Origin: an uncultured Oscillospiraceae bacterium
GTDB lineage: Bacteria > Bacillota > Clostridia > Oscillospirales > Acutalibacteraceae
Direction: 5' to 3'
Length of the DNA: 22,434 nucleotides
Assembly: GCA_900539855.1 (NCBI GenBank)
Contig: UQDO01000040.1
Coordinates: forward strand, 1 to 22,434
In this document: positions 7,482 to 15,070 of the stretch, piece after piece
Numbering within the stretch: position 1 is the stretch's first letter
Layout of the letters: the number at the start of each line of letters is the position of its first letter
Notes under the pieces: generated by a model
Seen by the model: only the letters and a program-made list of their open reading frames with translations
Told to the model about the DNA's origin: nothing
Database searches by the model: none
Position numbers and translations under genes: made by a program

Positions 7482-7520
7482 TAAAAAAACACGGTAGTCC
7501 ATAGTATCATGGACTACCGT
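7482..7520 (-). terminator. Intrinsic terminator of tRNA-Leu
   Basis: A 12-bp perfect stem ACGGTAGTCCAT/ATGGACTACCGT (7520-7509 with 7502-7491) with a 6-nt loop is followed on the minus strand by G and a long T-run (7489-7480). It begins a few bases after the tRNA CCA end. Confidence 0.9.
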
Positions 7521-7526
7521 ATTTTG

Positions 7527-7613
7527 TGGTGCGGGTAAGAGGACTTGAACCTCCACCGAGTTGCCCCGACTAGAACCTGAATCTAGCGCGTCTGCCAATT
7601 CCGCCATACCCGC
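7527..7613 (-). tRNA. tRNA-Leu (anticodon CAG)
   Basis: Minus strand, 87 nt including CCA. The acceptor arm GCGGGTA/TACCCGC pairs fully. The anticodon arm is CTAGA-TTCAGGT-TCTAG with anticodon CAG. A long variable arm typical of class II tRNAs follows. The T-loop has TTCAAGT, and CCA is encoded at 7529-7527. Confidence 0.97.
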
Positions 7614-7624
7614 AAATAAAGTAA

Positions 7625-7801
7625 TAAGTAAAAGTGAAGAAGTACGCTTCACATTTTTAGCGTCCTCTAAATTTTACACGGCGAGGACAAACCGAGGCGA
7701 AGTCTTGAATCTTCAGATAAATCTTACTTCAAAACTTATTTCGCAAATAAAACAGGATACCATGTCTGCCGGGCTTAAACGCATAAATGCAAGCGTCGGC
7801 A
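7625..7801 (-). ncRNA. Candidate structured leader or small RNA upstream of tRNA-Leu
   Basis: A strong promoter at 7808-7835 should start transcription near 7801, about 190 nt before the tRNA. The intervening RNA can fold into successive stems: GCCG..GCTTGCA/TGC..AAGC.CGGC (7800-7768), TTATTT/AAATAA (7750-7736), AGTTTTGAA/TTCAAGACT (7736-7701), GTCCTC/GAGGAC (7688-7662) and GTGAAG/CTTCAC (7652-7634). The last is followed by a T-rich run reaching 7620, like an intrinsic terminator. It may be an independent RNA of about 175 nt or only the precursor leader of the tRNA. I recognise no known RNA family. Confidence 0.4.
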
Positions 7802-7807
7802 AACATT

Positions 7808-7835
7808 AGTATACCATGTTTTGTGCATTTGTCAA
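7808..7835 (-). promoter_or_regulatory. Near-consensus sigma-A promoter upstream of tRNA-Leu and its leader
   Basis: On the minus strand a perfect TTGACA (7835-7830), a 16-nt spacer and TATACT (7813-7808). It lies about 195 bp upstream of the tRNA 5' end and downstream of the membrane-protein gene at 7875. Confidence 0.75.
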
Positions 7836-7874
7836 GTGTTTTATTAAGCAATATTTGCGCGATCCGTTTTGCCT

Positions 7875-8423
7875 TTAATATTTTCCCTTCATACCGAGCG
7901 CTTTTCTGACATGCTTTCGAAGCTTTACAAAATACAGCGCTGTCATCCTTGTAAGACAGATGTCGTATATAAGAAACGCAGCGTTTGCGGCAGCGAGGAA
8001 GAGCGCCTTTGCCACGGCGGCGCCGAGCATCTGCGAATCTATCGCCTCGACACCTAACAGCCTTACCGTGAACTCATATGCGGCTATGACCGCAATGTTG
8101 AACAGCGCAAATTTTATAACATATTCCGGTATTTTTTTGCCCATCCGCTCAATAAGCATTTTCAGTATCGGATAATACCCTAAAATGGCTATATAAAAGA
8201 CGAGTGCTTCACGGTCGGTCGGCAGAATGAGCGACAGCACGGCTGTAACGCCGTAGCACAGGAACGCCCAGCCTGCGCCCAGCTCTATCGCCGGTATCAT
8301 GAACAGTATTCCTGCTATAGCCGGCACGGTATAAAGCATTACCGGTATATTCGTGCCGAGCATAAGTACAACCGCGAGCGCCGATATAACGCCCGTGCAG
8401 GTGATCTTCGCGGTGTTTTTCAT
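7875..8423 (-). CDS. Small multi-pass membrane protein of unknown function
   Basis: A 182-residue protein with about five hydrophobic segments (GVISALAVVLMLGTNIPVML, TVPAIAGILFMIPAIELGAGWAFL, GVTAVLSLILPTD, FYIAILGYYPILKMLI, IKFALFNIAVIAAYEF) and a basic C-terminal end (KLRKHVRKALGMKGKY). The topology and the LILPTDREALVFYIAI stretch resemble the small substrate-binding (S) components of ECF vitamin transporters, but this is only a resemblance. The frame is open upstream to 8573. The ATG at 8423 is chosen because it lies one base after the stop of the J-domain gene and begins a normal membrane-protein N-terminus. It is the last gene of the DUF5685/J-protein trio. Confidence 0.75.
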   Translation of the reverse strand: MKNTAKITCTGVISALAVVLMLGTNIPVMLYTVPAIAGILFMIPAIELGAGWAFLCYGVTAVLSLILPTDREALVFYIAILGYYPILKMLIERMGKKIPEYVIKFALFNIAVIAAYEFTVRLLGVEAIDSQMLGAAVAKALFLAAANAAFLIYDICLTRMTALYFVKLRKHVRKALGMKGKY

Positions 8424-8424
8424 G

Positions 8425-9027
8425 TCACATACAACGGCAGCACATGTCTGCACACATAAGTCCGGCGCAAATATCGCAGACGGTACATTCGGCACCGCCG
8501 CCGTTGCCACGGTAGGACGCATACCCATTGCGGCTGTGCTGCATCTGGCTGAACGCCGCGCGGTATTCCGCATTTGACGGATCCATGCGGCAAGCGTTTG
8601 CCATGCTCGTATACGCAGCGTCGAACCAGCCGCGGCGGTAGAGCACGCAGCCGTTTAAAAAGTACCATTCGGCGGTACGGTTTTCGGGCGGCACACCGTC
8701 AAGTATCTCCTGAGCATCCTCAAATCTGCCGGCATTTATAAGACTTCTGACATCGTTGAAATCAGAGCCTGCGGTCTCGTTTCCGGCACCCCAGTTGTTG
8801 CTCTGATTATAGCGCTTGTTGTCGGTTTTCCCGAACCTTCTGCTGCTTATTATCTTGTCGTACGCCTCGTTTATTTCCTGCATCTTTTCATTAGCAAGCT
8901 CGGCGGCGGTGGGATCGCTGCCGAAATTGTCGGGGTGGTACTTCCTTGCCATTTCGCGGTACGCCGCTTTTATCTGTTCGTCGGTAGCATTGCGGTCAAC
9001 ACCGAGCACTGCGTAAGGGTCTTTCAT
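8425..9027 (-). CDS. J-domain (DnaJ-like) protein with TPR-like middle and Cys-rich tail
   Basis: A 200-residue co-chaperone-like protein. Residues 1-65 form a J domain (DPYAVLGVDRNATDEQIKAAYREMARKYHPDNFGSDP) with the HPD motif at 31-33, which stimulates Hsp70 (DnaK) ATPase. Residues about 95-165 look like one or two tetratricopeptide units (INAGRFEDAQEILDG, WYFLNGCVLYRRGWFDAAYTSMANACRMDPSNAEY). The final 20 residues carry seven cysteines (181, 184, 187, 192, 196, 197, 199), a probable metal-binding or membrane-anchored tail. The DnaJ zinc-finger and C-terminal substrate domains are absent. The ATG at 9027 has GAGGAG nine bases upstream; the longer frame to 9078 lies inside the preceding gene. 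It is tightly linked to DUF5685 upstream (4 nt) and the membrane protein downstream (1 nt). Confidence 0.9.
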   Translation of the reverse strand: MKDPYAVLGVDRNATDEQIKAAYREMARKYHPDNFGSDPTAAELANEKMQEINEAYDKIISSRRFGKTDNKRYNQSNNWGAGNETAGSDFNDVRSLINAGRFEDAQEILDGVPPENRTAEWYFLNGCVLYRRGWFDAAYTSMANACRMDPSNAEYRAAFSQMQHSRNGYASYRGNGGGAECTVCDICAGLMCADMCCRCM

Positions 9028-9031
9028 CTGT

Positions 9032-9886
9032 TTACTCCTCTTTAAATATCTTTTGCTGACGGTGCCACAGACCGTCATTCAATATGTTGTCCACCATCGG
9101 CCGCATTACGCCGAGATCCGGCAGCGAAAAATAATTTCTGCACTCGTCCGCCGCCATGTTCATGACCGGCTGCAATCGTTCTTCGGCGTATTTTTTAGGG
9201 GCTTCAGACCTTTCGGCTTCAGCCTTTATCGGATTGAAATTGCCCTTTTTGATATCCTTTTCTATATCGTCCGCAACATCGCAAAGGTATATCCATTTTC
9301 CGAGGCAATATCCTGCCCTTGACAGCACGCTTTTGTATCTTTTATCGTCGGTCACAAGCGCGGCTATTGCGGCTATTGCCTTCGCGGTCGGCTCTGCCGC
9401 TTTGTCAAGAGAGCAATCGGGGTCGTTCTCGGCAGAACGCTGGGCAGTCAGATAATCCTCGATTATGCACTTAAGTTCCGGCACATCACGGTAGGCTTTT
9501 TTGCTCCACCGCGCGGTGAAAAGGCGCAGAAATCTAAATAAGAGCCTGCCGAAAAAGCCGCTGTCTTCGATGTTGTCGCTTAATTTTGCGTCGGTCAGCG
9601 CGACTCCTGCCGCGGCTGCAAGGCGCTGGTATCTGCCGTCGTTTTTGCAAAAGGTGCATTTTTTCAAAGGGTTCACCCTGCACCGGCGCTGCTCTGCACC
9701 CTCGAAGCCGCCCGACATGCCAATCGACAGAAGCGAAATAAATGTAAGGTCGTAGCTTAAGCAGAATTTTGAAAGTGCGCCGTACCGCCGCCCCATTTCG
9801 CGGCAAAGGCCGCAGTAGACCGCATTGTACACCTCGAACTCTTTTACCTTCATTTCCGGCTTCCACACCGTCACATATCCGAACAC
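9032..9886 (-). CDS. DUF5685-family protein
   Basis: A 284-residue, mostly helical protein with an N-terminus typical of DUF5685 (MFGYVTVWKPEMKVKEFEVYNAVYCGLCREMGRRYG). A CxxC pair (C25, C28) and a second cysteine set (C69, C77, C80 in RRCRVNPLKKCTFCKND) suggest bound metal. A D-V-A-D-D-I-E-K-D stretch (203-211), followed by KKGNFNP, resembles the Asp-rich metal-binding helix of isoprenoid-synthase folds; this is inference. No enzyme activity is known to me. The start is GTG at 9886, with AAAGG about ten bases upstream. The end of this gene carries the ribosome site of the J-domain gene, so the three genes form one operon. Confidence 0.8.
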   Translation of the reverse strand: MFGYVTVWKPEMKVKEFEVYNAVYCGLCREMGRRYGALSKFCLSYDLTFISLLSIGMSGGFEGAEQRRCRVNPLKKCTFCKNDGRYQRLAAAAGVALTDAKLSDNIEDSGFFGRLLFRFLRLFTARWSKKAYRDVPELKCIIEDYLTAQRSAENDPDCSLDKAAEPTAKAIAAIAALVTDDKRYKSVLSRAGYCLGKWIYLCDVADDIEKDIKKGNFNPIKAEAERSEAPKKYAEERLQPVMNMAADECRNYFSLPDLGVMRPMVDNILNDGLWHRQQKIFKEE

Positions 9887-10083
9887 CTTATCGCCGCCTT
9901 TTAATTTATTTTACATAAGGCGGTTTCAAAATGGATTAATACTTTGTAAACATTGTGTTGCACTTGCCTATATATTCATACCTCAGTGCGTTTTTTGCCG
10001 ACACCGCAAAAAGACGGCGCGGTGCTCTGCGGCACCGCGACCCCAATTTTCCTCGTCTGCTCATAGCCGGCACCTGATCCGAC
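9887..10083. other. Spacer between DUF5685 and uvrA
   Basis: It holds the uvrA terminator (10008-10039), an overlapping TTTTTGC/GCAAAAA inverted repeat (about 9992-10012), and presumably the promoter of the DUF5685 operon, for which I see no clear boxes. Confidence 0.5.
10008..10039 (-). terminator. Intrinsic terminator of uvrB-uvrA
   Basis: On the minus strand CGCGGTGC (10039-10032) pairs perfectly with GCACCGCG (10025-10018) around a 6-nt loop. CCGTC and five T follow (10012-10008). It lies 45 bases after the uvrA stop. Confidence 0.7.
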
Positions 10084-12918
10084 TTACAGCATCTTTTTCA
10101 AAAATCTTCCTGTATACGACCTTTCGCACCTTGCAATATCCTCCGGCGTACCGGTGGCTACTACATTTCCGCCGCCTGCTCCGCCCTCGGGGCCCAAATC
10201 TATGATATAGTCGGCGCATTTTATGACGTCAAGGTTGTGTTCAATTATTATCATGCTGTTTCCGGCGTCAACAAGCCGGTTGAGCACATCTATCAGCCTG
10301 TTGACATCGTCGGTATGAAGTCCGGTGGTCGGCTCGTCAAGTATATAGATTGTCCTTCCGGTCGGTCTTTTTGAAAGCTCGGTTGCAAGCTTGACGCGCT
10401 GCGCCTCGCCGCCAGAAAGGGTGGTTGCAGGCTGACCGAGCTTCACATAGCCGAGACCTACGTCGTAAAGCGTTCTAAGCTTTCTTGCTATCTTTGGGTG
10501 GCTTTCAAAGAAATACATGCCCTCCTCAACCGTCATTTCAAGCACATCGTAAATGCTCTTGTCACGGTACTTGACCTCAAGGGTCTCGCGGTTATACCGG
10601 CTGCCCTTGCAGACCTCGCAGGGAACGTATATATCGGGCAGAAAATGCATTTCTATTTTGATTATGCCGTCGCCCTCGCACGCCTCGCAGCGACCGCCGC
10701 GGACGTTGAAGGAGAAGCGCCCCGCCGAATATCCGCGCGATTTTGCCTCACGCGTTGCGGCGAACAGCTCGCGTATGTCGCCGAACACGCCGGTATAGGT
10801 CGCTGGATTAGACCTCGGCGTTCTGCCTATCGGAGACTGGTCTATTTCAATTACCTTGTCAAGATTTTCAAGTCCCTCAATGCCCTTCTGCCTGCCCCAG
10901 ATGCGCTTTGCGCCGTTGAGTTCGCAGGCAAGGCGCTCATAAATGACGCTGTTCACAAGCGATGATTTGCCCGACCCCGAAACGCCGGTCACGCAGACCA
11001 TTTTCCCGAGCGGTATTTCGACGTCTATATTTTTAAGATTGTTTTCGGCGGCGCCCAGCACTTTTAGGAACTTTCCGTTGCCCTCACGCCGCTTTTTGGG
11101 CACCTCGATCTTCTTTCGTCCCGAAAGATAGTCGCCTGTCACAGACGAGGTGCACGCCGCGACCTCGGCAGGAGTACCTGCCGCAACAACCTCTCCGCCG
11201 TGTATTCCGGCGCCCGGTCCTATATCCACTATATAATCGGCTTCGCGCATGGTGTCCTCGTCGTGCTCCACGACCACCACGGTGTTTCCGAGATCGCGCA
11301 GGCTTTTGAGCGTTCCGAGCAGCCGCTCGTTGTCGCGCTGATGAAGTCCTATGCTCGGCTCGTCAAGAATATAAAGAACGCCCATGAGCGATGAGCCTAT
11401 CTGCGTCGCAAGCCTTATTCGCTGGCTCTCACCGCCCGACAGCGTGCCGGACGAGCGCGAAAGGCTGAGGTAATCAAGACCCACGCTTACAAGGAAGTTG
11501 AGCCTTGAATGTATCTCTTTTATTATCGGATCGGCTATTTTGTGGTCTCTTTTTGAAAGATCTATTCCATAGAAGAATTTCAGCGAATCAACCACCTGCA
11601 TGTCGCAGACCTGCTTGATATTTTTGCCGCCCACCGTGACCGAAAGTATCTCCGGCTTCAGCCTCGCACCGTGGCAGTCGGGACACGGACACTCGGTCAT
11701 GAGCGCCTCTATCTCGTTTCTTGAATAGTCGCTGCTCGTTTCCTTGTAGCGGCGCTCAAGGTTGTTTATAACGCCCTCAAACGGCGCGGAATATGTGCCG
11801 CCGCCCCACTCGGGGCTTTTCGTGAATTCTATTTTTTCGCCGTCGGTCCCGTAGAATATGATGTTTTTTATATTTTCCGGCAGCTTTCCAAACGGTGTGT
11901 TTATATCAAAGCCGTAGTGGTCCGCAAGCCCCTTGAAATACATCAGAGCCATGGTACCCTGCTCTTTTGCACCCCAGCCTGAGGTGCCCCAGCCGCTGGC
12001 GCGTATGCATCCTTCGGCAAGCGACTTTGACTCGTCCGGCACAACAAGCAGCGGATTTACCTTCATGAATATTCCAAGTCCCGTACAGGTCGGACAGGCA
12101 CCGAACGGGCTGTTGAAGGAAAACATTCTCGGTGCAAGCTCCGGCACACTCACTCCGTGCTCGGGGCAGGCGTAGTTTTCGGAAAAGGTCTGCTCACTGC
12201 CGTCCGACAGCAGGGCGGTCACGATGCCGCCCGACAGCTTGAGCGCGGTCTCGATACTGTCGGTAAGACGCTTTGCTATGCCTTCCTTTATCACCAAGCG
12301 GTCAACAACTGTCTCTATGGTATGCTTTTTGGTCTTTTCAAGCTTTATTTCTTCCGATATATCCCGTATCTCGCCGTCAACGCGAAGCCTTACAAAGCCG
12401 TCCTTGCGTATCTTTTCTATGAGCTTTTGGTGCTCGCCCTTTTTTGCGCGAATTACCGGCGACAGTATAATGAGCTTTTCGCCCTCACCGTATTCCATTA
12501 TGCGGTCAACTATCTGATCGACCGACTGTCTTACTATCTCCCTGCCGCAGACCGGGCAGTGCGGTATGCCGATATGCGCGTAGAGCAGACGCAGATAATC
12601 GTATATCTCGGTCACGGTGCCGACAGTCGAACGCGGATTTTTTGACGTGGTCTTCTGATCTATAGATATCGCCGGCGACAGTCCGTCTATGCTGTCAACG
12701 TCCGGTTTTTCCATCTGACCTAAAAACTGACGCGCGTACGACGACAGCGACTCGACATATCTTCTCTGTCCCTCGGCATACAAGGTGTCAAACGCAAGCG
12801 ACGATTTGCCCGAACCGGACAGTCCGGTAAGCACTACCAGCTTGTCCCTCGGTATATCAACATTTATATTTTTGAGGTTGTGCTCCCTTGCACCCCGTAT
12901 TGATATTTTGTCGGTCAT
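10084..12918 (-). CDS. uvrA: Excinuclease ABC subunit A (UvrA)
   Basis: 944 residues, the family's normal length. UvrA is the DNA-damage sensor of nucleotide excision repair. It works as a dimer that loads UvrB. Two ABC ATPase modules are visible. Walker A K38 lies in GLSGSGKSSLAF and K651 in GVSGSGKSSLVN. The signatures are LSGGESQRIRLATQIG and LSGGEAQRVKLATELS. The zinc modules are present: CPVCGREI, CPEHG with CPTCTGLG, CPCPDCHGARL, and CEACEGDG with CEVCKGSR. The start ATG overlaps the uvrB stop (ATGA), with AAGGAG seven bases upstream inside uvrB, so the two are translationally coupled and made in balance. Confidence 0.98.
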   Translation of the reverse strand: MTDKISIRGAREHNLKNINVDIPRDKLVVLTGLSGSGKSSLAFDTLYAEGQRRYVESLSSYARQFLGQMEKPDVDSIDGLSPAISIDQKTTSKNPRSTVGTVTEIYDYLRLLYAHIGIPHCPVCGREIVRQSVDQIVDRIMEYGEGEKLIILSPVIRAKKGEHQKLIEKIRKDGFVRLRVDGEIRDISEEIKLEKTKKHTIETVVDRLVIKEGIAKRLTDSIETALKLSGGIVTALLSDGSEQTFSENYACPEHGVSVPELAPRMFSFNSPFGACPTCTGLGIFMKVNPLLVVPDESKSLAEGCIRASGWGTSGWGAKEQGTMALMYFKGLADHYGFDINTPFGKLPENIKNIIFYGTDGEKIEFTKSPEWGGGTYSAPFEGVINNLERRYKETSSDYSRNEIEALMTECPCPDCHGARLKPEILSVTVGGKNIKQVCDMQVVDSLKFFYGIDLSKRDHKIADPIIKEIHSRLNFLVSVGLDYLSLSRSSGTLSGGESQRIRLATQIGSSLMGVLYILDEPSIGLHQRDNERLLGTLKSLRDLGNTVVVVEHDEDTMREADYIVDIGPGAGIHGGEVVAAGTPAEVAACTSSVTGDYLSGRKKIEVPKKRREGNGKFLKVLGAAENNLKNIDVEIPLGKMVCVTGVSGSGKSSLVNSVIYERLACELNGAKRIWGRQKGIEGLENLDKVIEIDQSPIGRTPRSNPATYTGVFGDIRELFAATREAKSRGYSAGRFSFNVRGGRCEACEGDGIIKIEMHFLPDIYVPCEVCKGSRYNRETLEVKYRDKSIYDVLEMTVEEGMYFFESHPKIARKLRTLYDVGLGYVKLGQPATTLSGGEAQRVKLATELSKRPTGRTIYILDEPTTGLHTDDVNRLIDVLNRLVDAGNSMIIIEHNLDVIKCADYIIDLGPEGGAGGGNVVATGTPEDIARCERSYTGRFLKKML

Positions 12919-14876
12919 TTCTTTTCTCCTTTTATCTCGGCTATGCGGTCGCGGAGCATTGCCGCCTGTTCGAAATCAAGCAGCTTTGCAGCCTGCTTCA
13001 TCTCTACGGTCAGTCTCTTTATCATCCCCGCGCGCTCGGCAGCCGACATGCGCTTCCACTCATTTTTCAGCTCCTGCTTGGGTGTTATTTCTATAACGTC
13101 GCGGATATCCTTGACTATGGTCTTCGGCGTTATGCCGTGCAGACGGTTGTATTCCGACTGTATAGAGCGGCGGCGCTCGGTCTCGGTTATGGCGCGCTCC
13201 ATTGACGGCGTAACGCTGTCGGCGTACATTATTACTTCGCCCTCGGCGTTTCTTGCGGCACGGCCCACCGTCTGTATCAGCGACGTTTCGGAGCGCAGGA
13301 AGCCCTCCTTGTCGGCATCAAGTATCGCCACCAGCGACACCTCCGGTATATCCAGACCCTCTCTTAAAAGGTTTATACCGACAAGCACATCGTATTCTCC
13401 GAGCCGCAGCTCCCTTATCAGCTTCATGCGCTCGATGGTCTCGACGTCAAAGTGCATGTACTTTACCTTAATGCCCATAGTGTCAAGGTATTCGGTAAGA
13501 TCCTCAGCCATTTTCTTGGTAAGCGTGGTGACCAGCACGCGCTGATCTTTCGCCGTTCTTATATTAATTTCCGAGACAAGATCGTCTATCTGCCCGTCGG
13601 TCGGCTTGACCGTGATCATAGGATCGAGCAGTCCGGTCGGTCTTATGACCTGCTCAGCCAGGCTCACGGCATGCTGCCTTTCAAAGTCGCCCGGAGTAGC
13701 CGAAACATATATCGCCTGATTGACATGCGAATAGAATTCATCGAAGGTAAGCGGACGGTTATCGTATGCCGACGGCAGTCTGAAGCCGAAATCTATAAGG
13801 TTCTGCTTTCTCATACGGTCGCCGCCGTACATTCCCCTTACCTGCGGCAGCGTGACATGCGACTCATCGACAAACATAAGGAAGTCCTTCGGGAAATAAT
13901 CAAGAAGTGTAAAGGGTGTGCTGCCGGGAGCACGGCGCGACAGTACGCGCGAATAGTTTTCAACACCCTTGCATGTACCTATTTCGCGCAGCATCTCAAC
14001 ATCGTATTCTGTGCGCTGCCTTATGCGCTGAGCCTCAATGAGCTTGCCGTTCTGTTCAAAGAACTTTACCTGCTCCTCCATTTCCTCCAAAATGTCGTTA
14101 AGGGCAGCCTCGCGCTCGTCCTCTGGCACTATATAATGCGTGGCAGGATATATACCCACATGTCCTAAGGTAGTCTTGACCTCGCCGGTCAGCGGATTTA
14201 TCTCACACAGCCTGTCGATCTCGTCGCCGAAAAACTCTATCCTTACGGCAGTGTCGCCCGAATATGCCGGGAAAACCTCGACAACGTCGCCCCTGACCCT
14301 GAATTTATTTCGCGCAAAGCCAACATCGTTGCGTTCGTACTGCAGGTCGACCAGTTTTCTTATAAGATCGTCCCTTGATTTTTCCATGCCGGGTCTCAAA
14401 GATATTATCATGTTGCGGTAATCAATGGGGTTACCGAGGCTGTATATGCAGGACACGCTGGCGACGATTATAACGTCATTGCGTTCCGACAGCGAGCAGG
14501 TCGCCGAATGGCGCAGCTTGTCTATTTCGTCGTTGATAGCCGAGTCCTTTTCTATATATGTGTCGGTGCCGGGGATATACGCCTCAGGCTGATAATAGTC
14601 GTAATAGGAAACAAAATACTCCACCGCATTCTTGGGAAAGAATTCCCTGAACTCCGAACACAGCTGTGCGGCAAGGGTCTTGTTGTGTGCCAGCACTAAA
14701 GTCGGCTTATTTACGTTGGCTATTATATTCGCCATTGTAAAGGTCTTGCCCGAACCGGTGACGCCGAGCAGCACCTGCTCCTTATCGCCTGCAAGCACAC
14801 CCTTTGTAAGCTTATCTATCGCCTCGGGCTGATCGCCGGTCGGTTTATATTCCGAATGAAGCACAAATTTATCCAT
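12915..14876 (-). CDS. uvrB: Excinuclease ABC subunit B (UvrB)
   Basis: 653 residues. UvrB is the helicase-like subunit that opens DNA at the lesion and recruits UvrC. Walker A is GVTGSGKT with K44. The beta-hairpin region VSYYDYYQPEAYIPGTDTYIEKD, the Walker B motif FVDESHVTL, the C-terminal helicase motifs (REGLDIPEVSLVAILDADKEGF, TSLIQTVGRAARN) and the UVR domain (LLDFEQAAMLRDRIAEIK, about 620-650) are all present. The frame is open to 14903, but MDKFVLHSEYKPTGDQP at 14876 is the family N-terminus, and GGTGGGG lies just upstream. It is the first gene of the uvrB-uvrA operon, with a promoter at 14912-14940. Confidence 0.98.
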   Translation of the reverse strand: MDKFVLHSEYKPTGDQPEAIDKLTKGVLAGDKEQVLLGVTGSGKTFTMANIIANVNKPTLVLAHNKTLAAQLCSEFREFFPKNAVEYFVSYYDYYQPEAYIPGTDTYIEKDSAINDEIDKLRHSATCSLSERNDVIIVASVSCIYSLGNPIDYRNMIISLRPGMEKSRDDLIRKLVDLQYERNDVGFARNKFRVRGDVVEVFPAYSGDTAVRIEFFGDEIDRLCEINPLTGEVKTTLGHVGIYPATHYIVPEDEREAALNDILEEMEEQVKFFEQNGKLIEAQRIRQRTEYDVEMLREIGTCKGVENYSRVLSRRAPGSTPFTLLDYFPKDFLMFVDESHVTLPQVRGMYGGDRMRKQNLIDFGFRLPSAYDNRPLTFDEFYSHVNQAIYVSATPGDFERQHAVSLAEQVIRPTGLLDPMITVKPTDGQIDDLVSEINIRTAKDQRVLVTTLTKKMAEDLTEYLDTMGIKVKYMHFDVETIERMKLIRELRLGEYDVLVGINLLREGLDIPEVSLVAILDADKEGFLRSETSLIQTVGRAARNAEGEVIMYADSVTPSMERAITETERRRSIQSEYNRLHGITPKTIVKDIRDVIEITPKQELKNEWKRMSAAERAGMIKRLTVEMKQAAKLLDFEQAAMLRDRIAEIKGEKK

Positions 14877-14911
14877 AATGATCCCCACCGATCTTTCCAA
14901 CATACCACATC

Positions 14912-14940
14912 ATTGTACCACATTATTTTTATAAAGTAAA
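14912..14940 (-). promoter_or_regulatory. Predicted promoter of uvrB-uvrA
   Basis: On the minus strand TTTACT (14940-14935), a 17-nt spacer, and TACAAT (14917-14912) with an upstream TGG that makes an extended -10. The start point should fall about 30 nt before the uvrB ATG. Confidence 0.65.
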
Positions 14941-15031
14941 TAATTCCGGACAAAAAAGTCAAACATTTGTTTTGATAATTTTCTATATTTTTATTATGTG
15001 CAAAACACATGGCAGTACACCGGACAGAGAT

Positions 15032-15065
15032 AAAAATAAGGACGGTCGTATTATGACCGTCCTTA
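15032..15065 (-). terminator. Intrinsic terminator of the GH35 gene
   Basis: An 11-bp perfect stem TAAGGACGGTC/GACCGTCCTTA (15065-15055 with 15047-15037) around a 7-nt loop, followed on the minus strand by TTTTTA. It begins five bases after the stop codon. Confidence 0.85.
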
Positions 15066-15070
15066 AACTA

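Noticed and set aside
7169..7510. 113-codon minus-strand frame upstream of lacZ
   Set aside because: It begins within the tRNA-Leu terminator hairpin, has no ribosome site, and ends inside the lacZ operator. No recognisable family.
7470..7652. Minus-strand frame with MAELADALDSGSSRGNSVEVQVLLPAP
   Set aside because: Translation of the tRNA-Leu gene itself.
13452..14168. 238-codon plus-strand frame inside uvrB
   Set aside because: It lies antisense to conserved uvrB and is a by-product of its codon bias.
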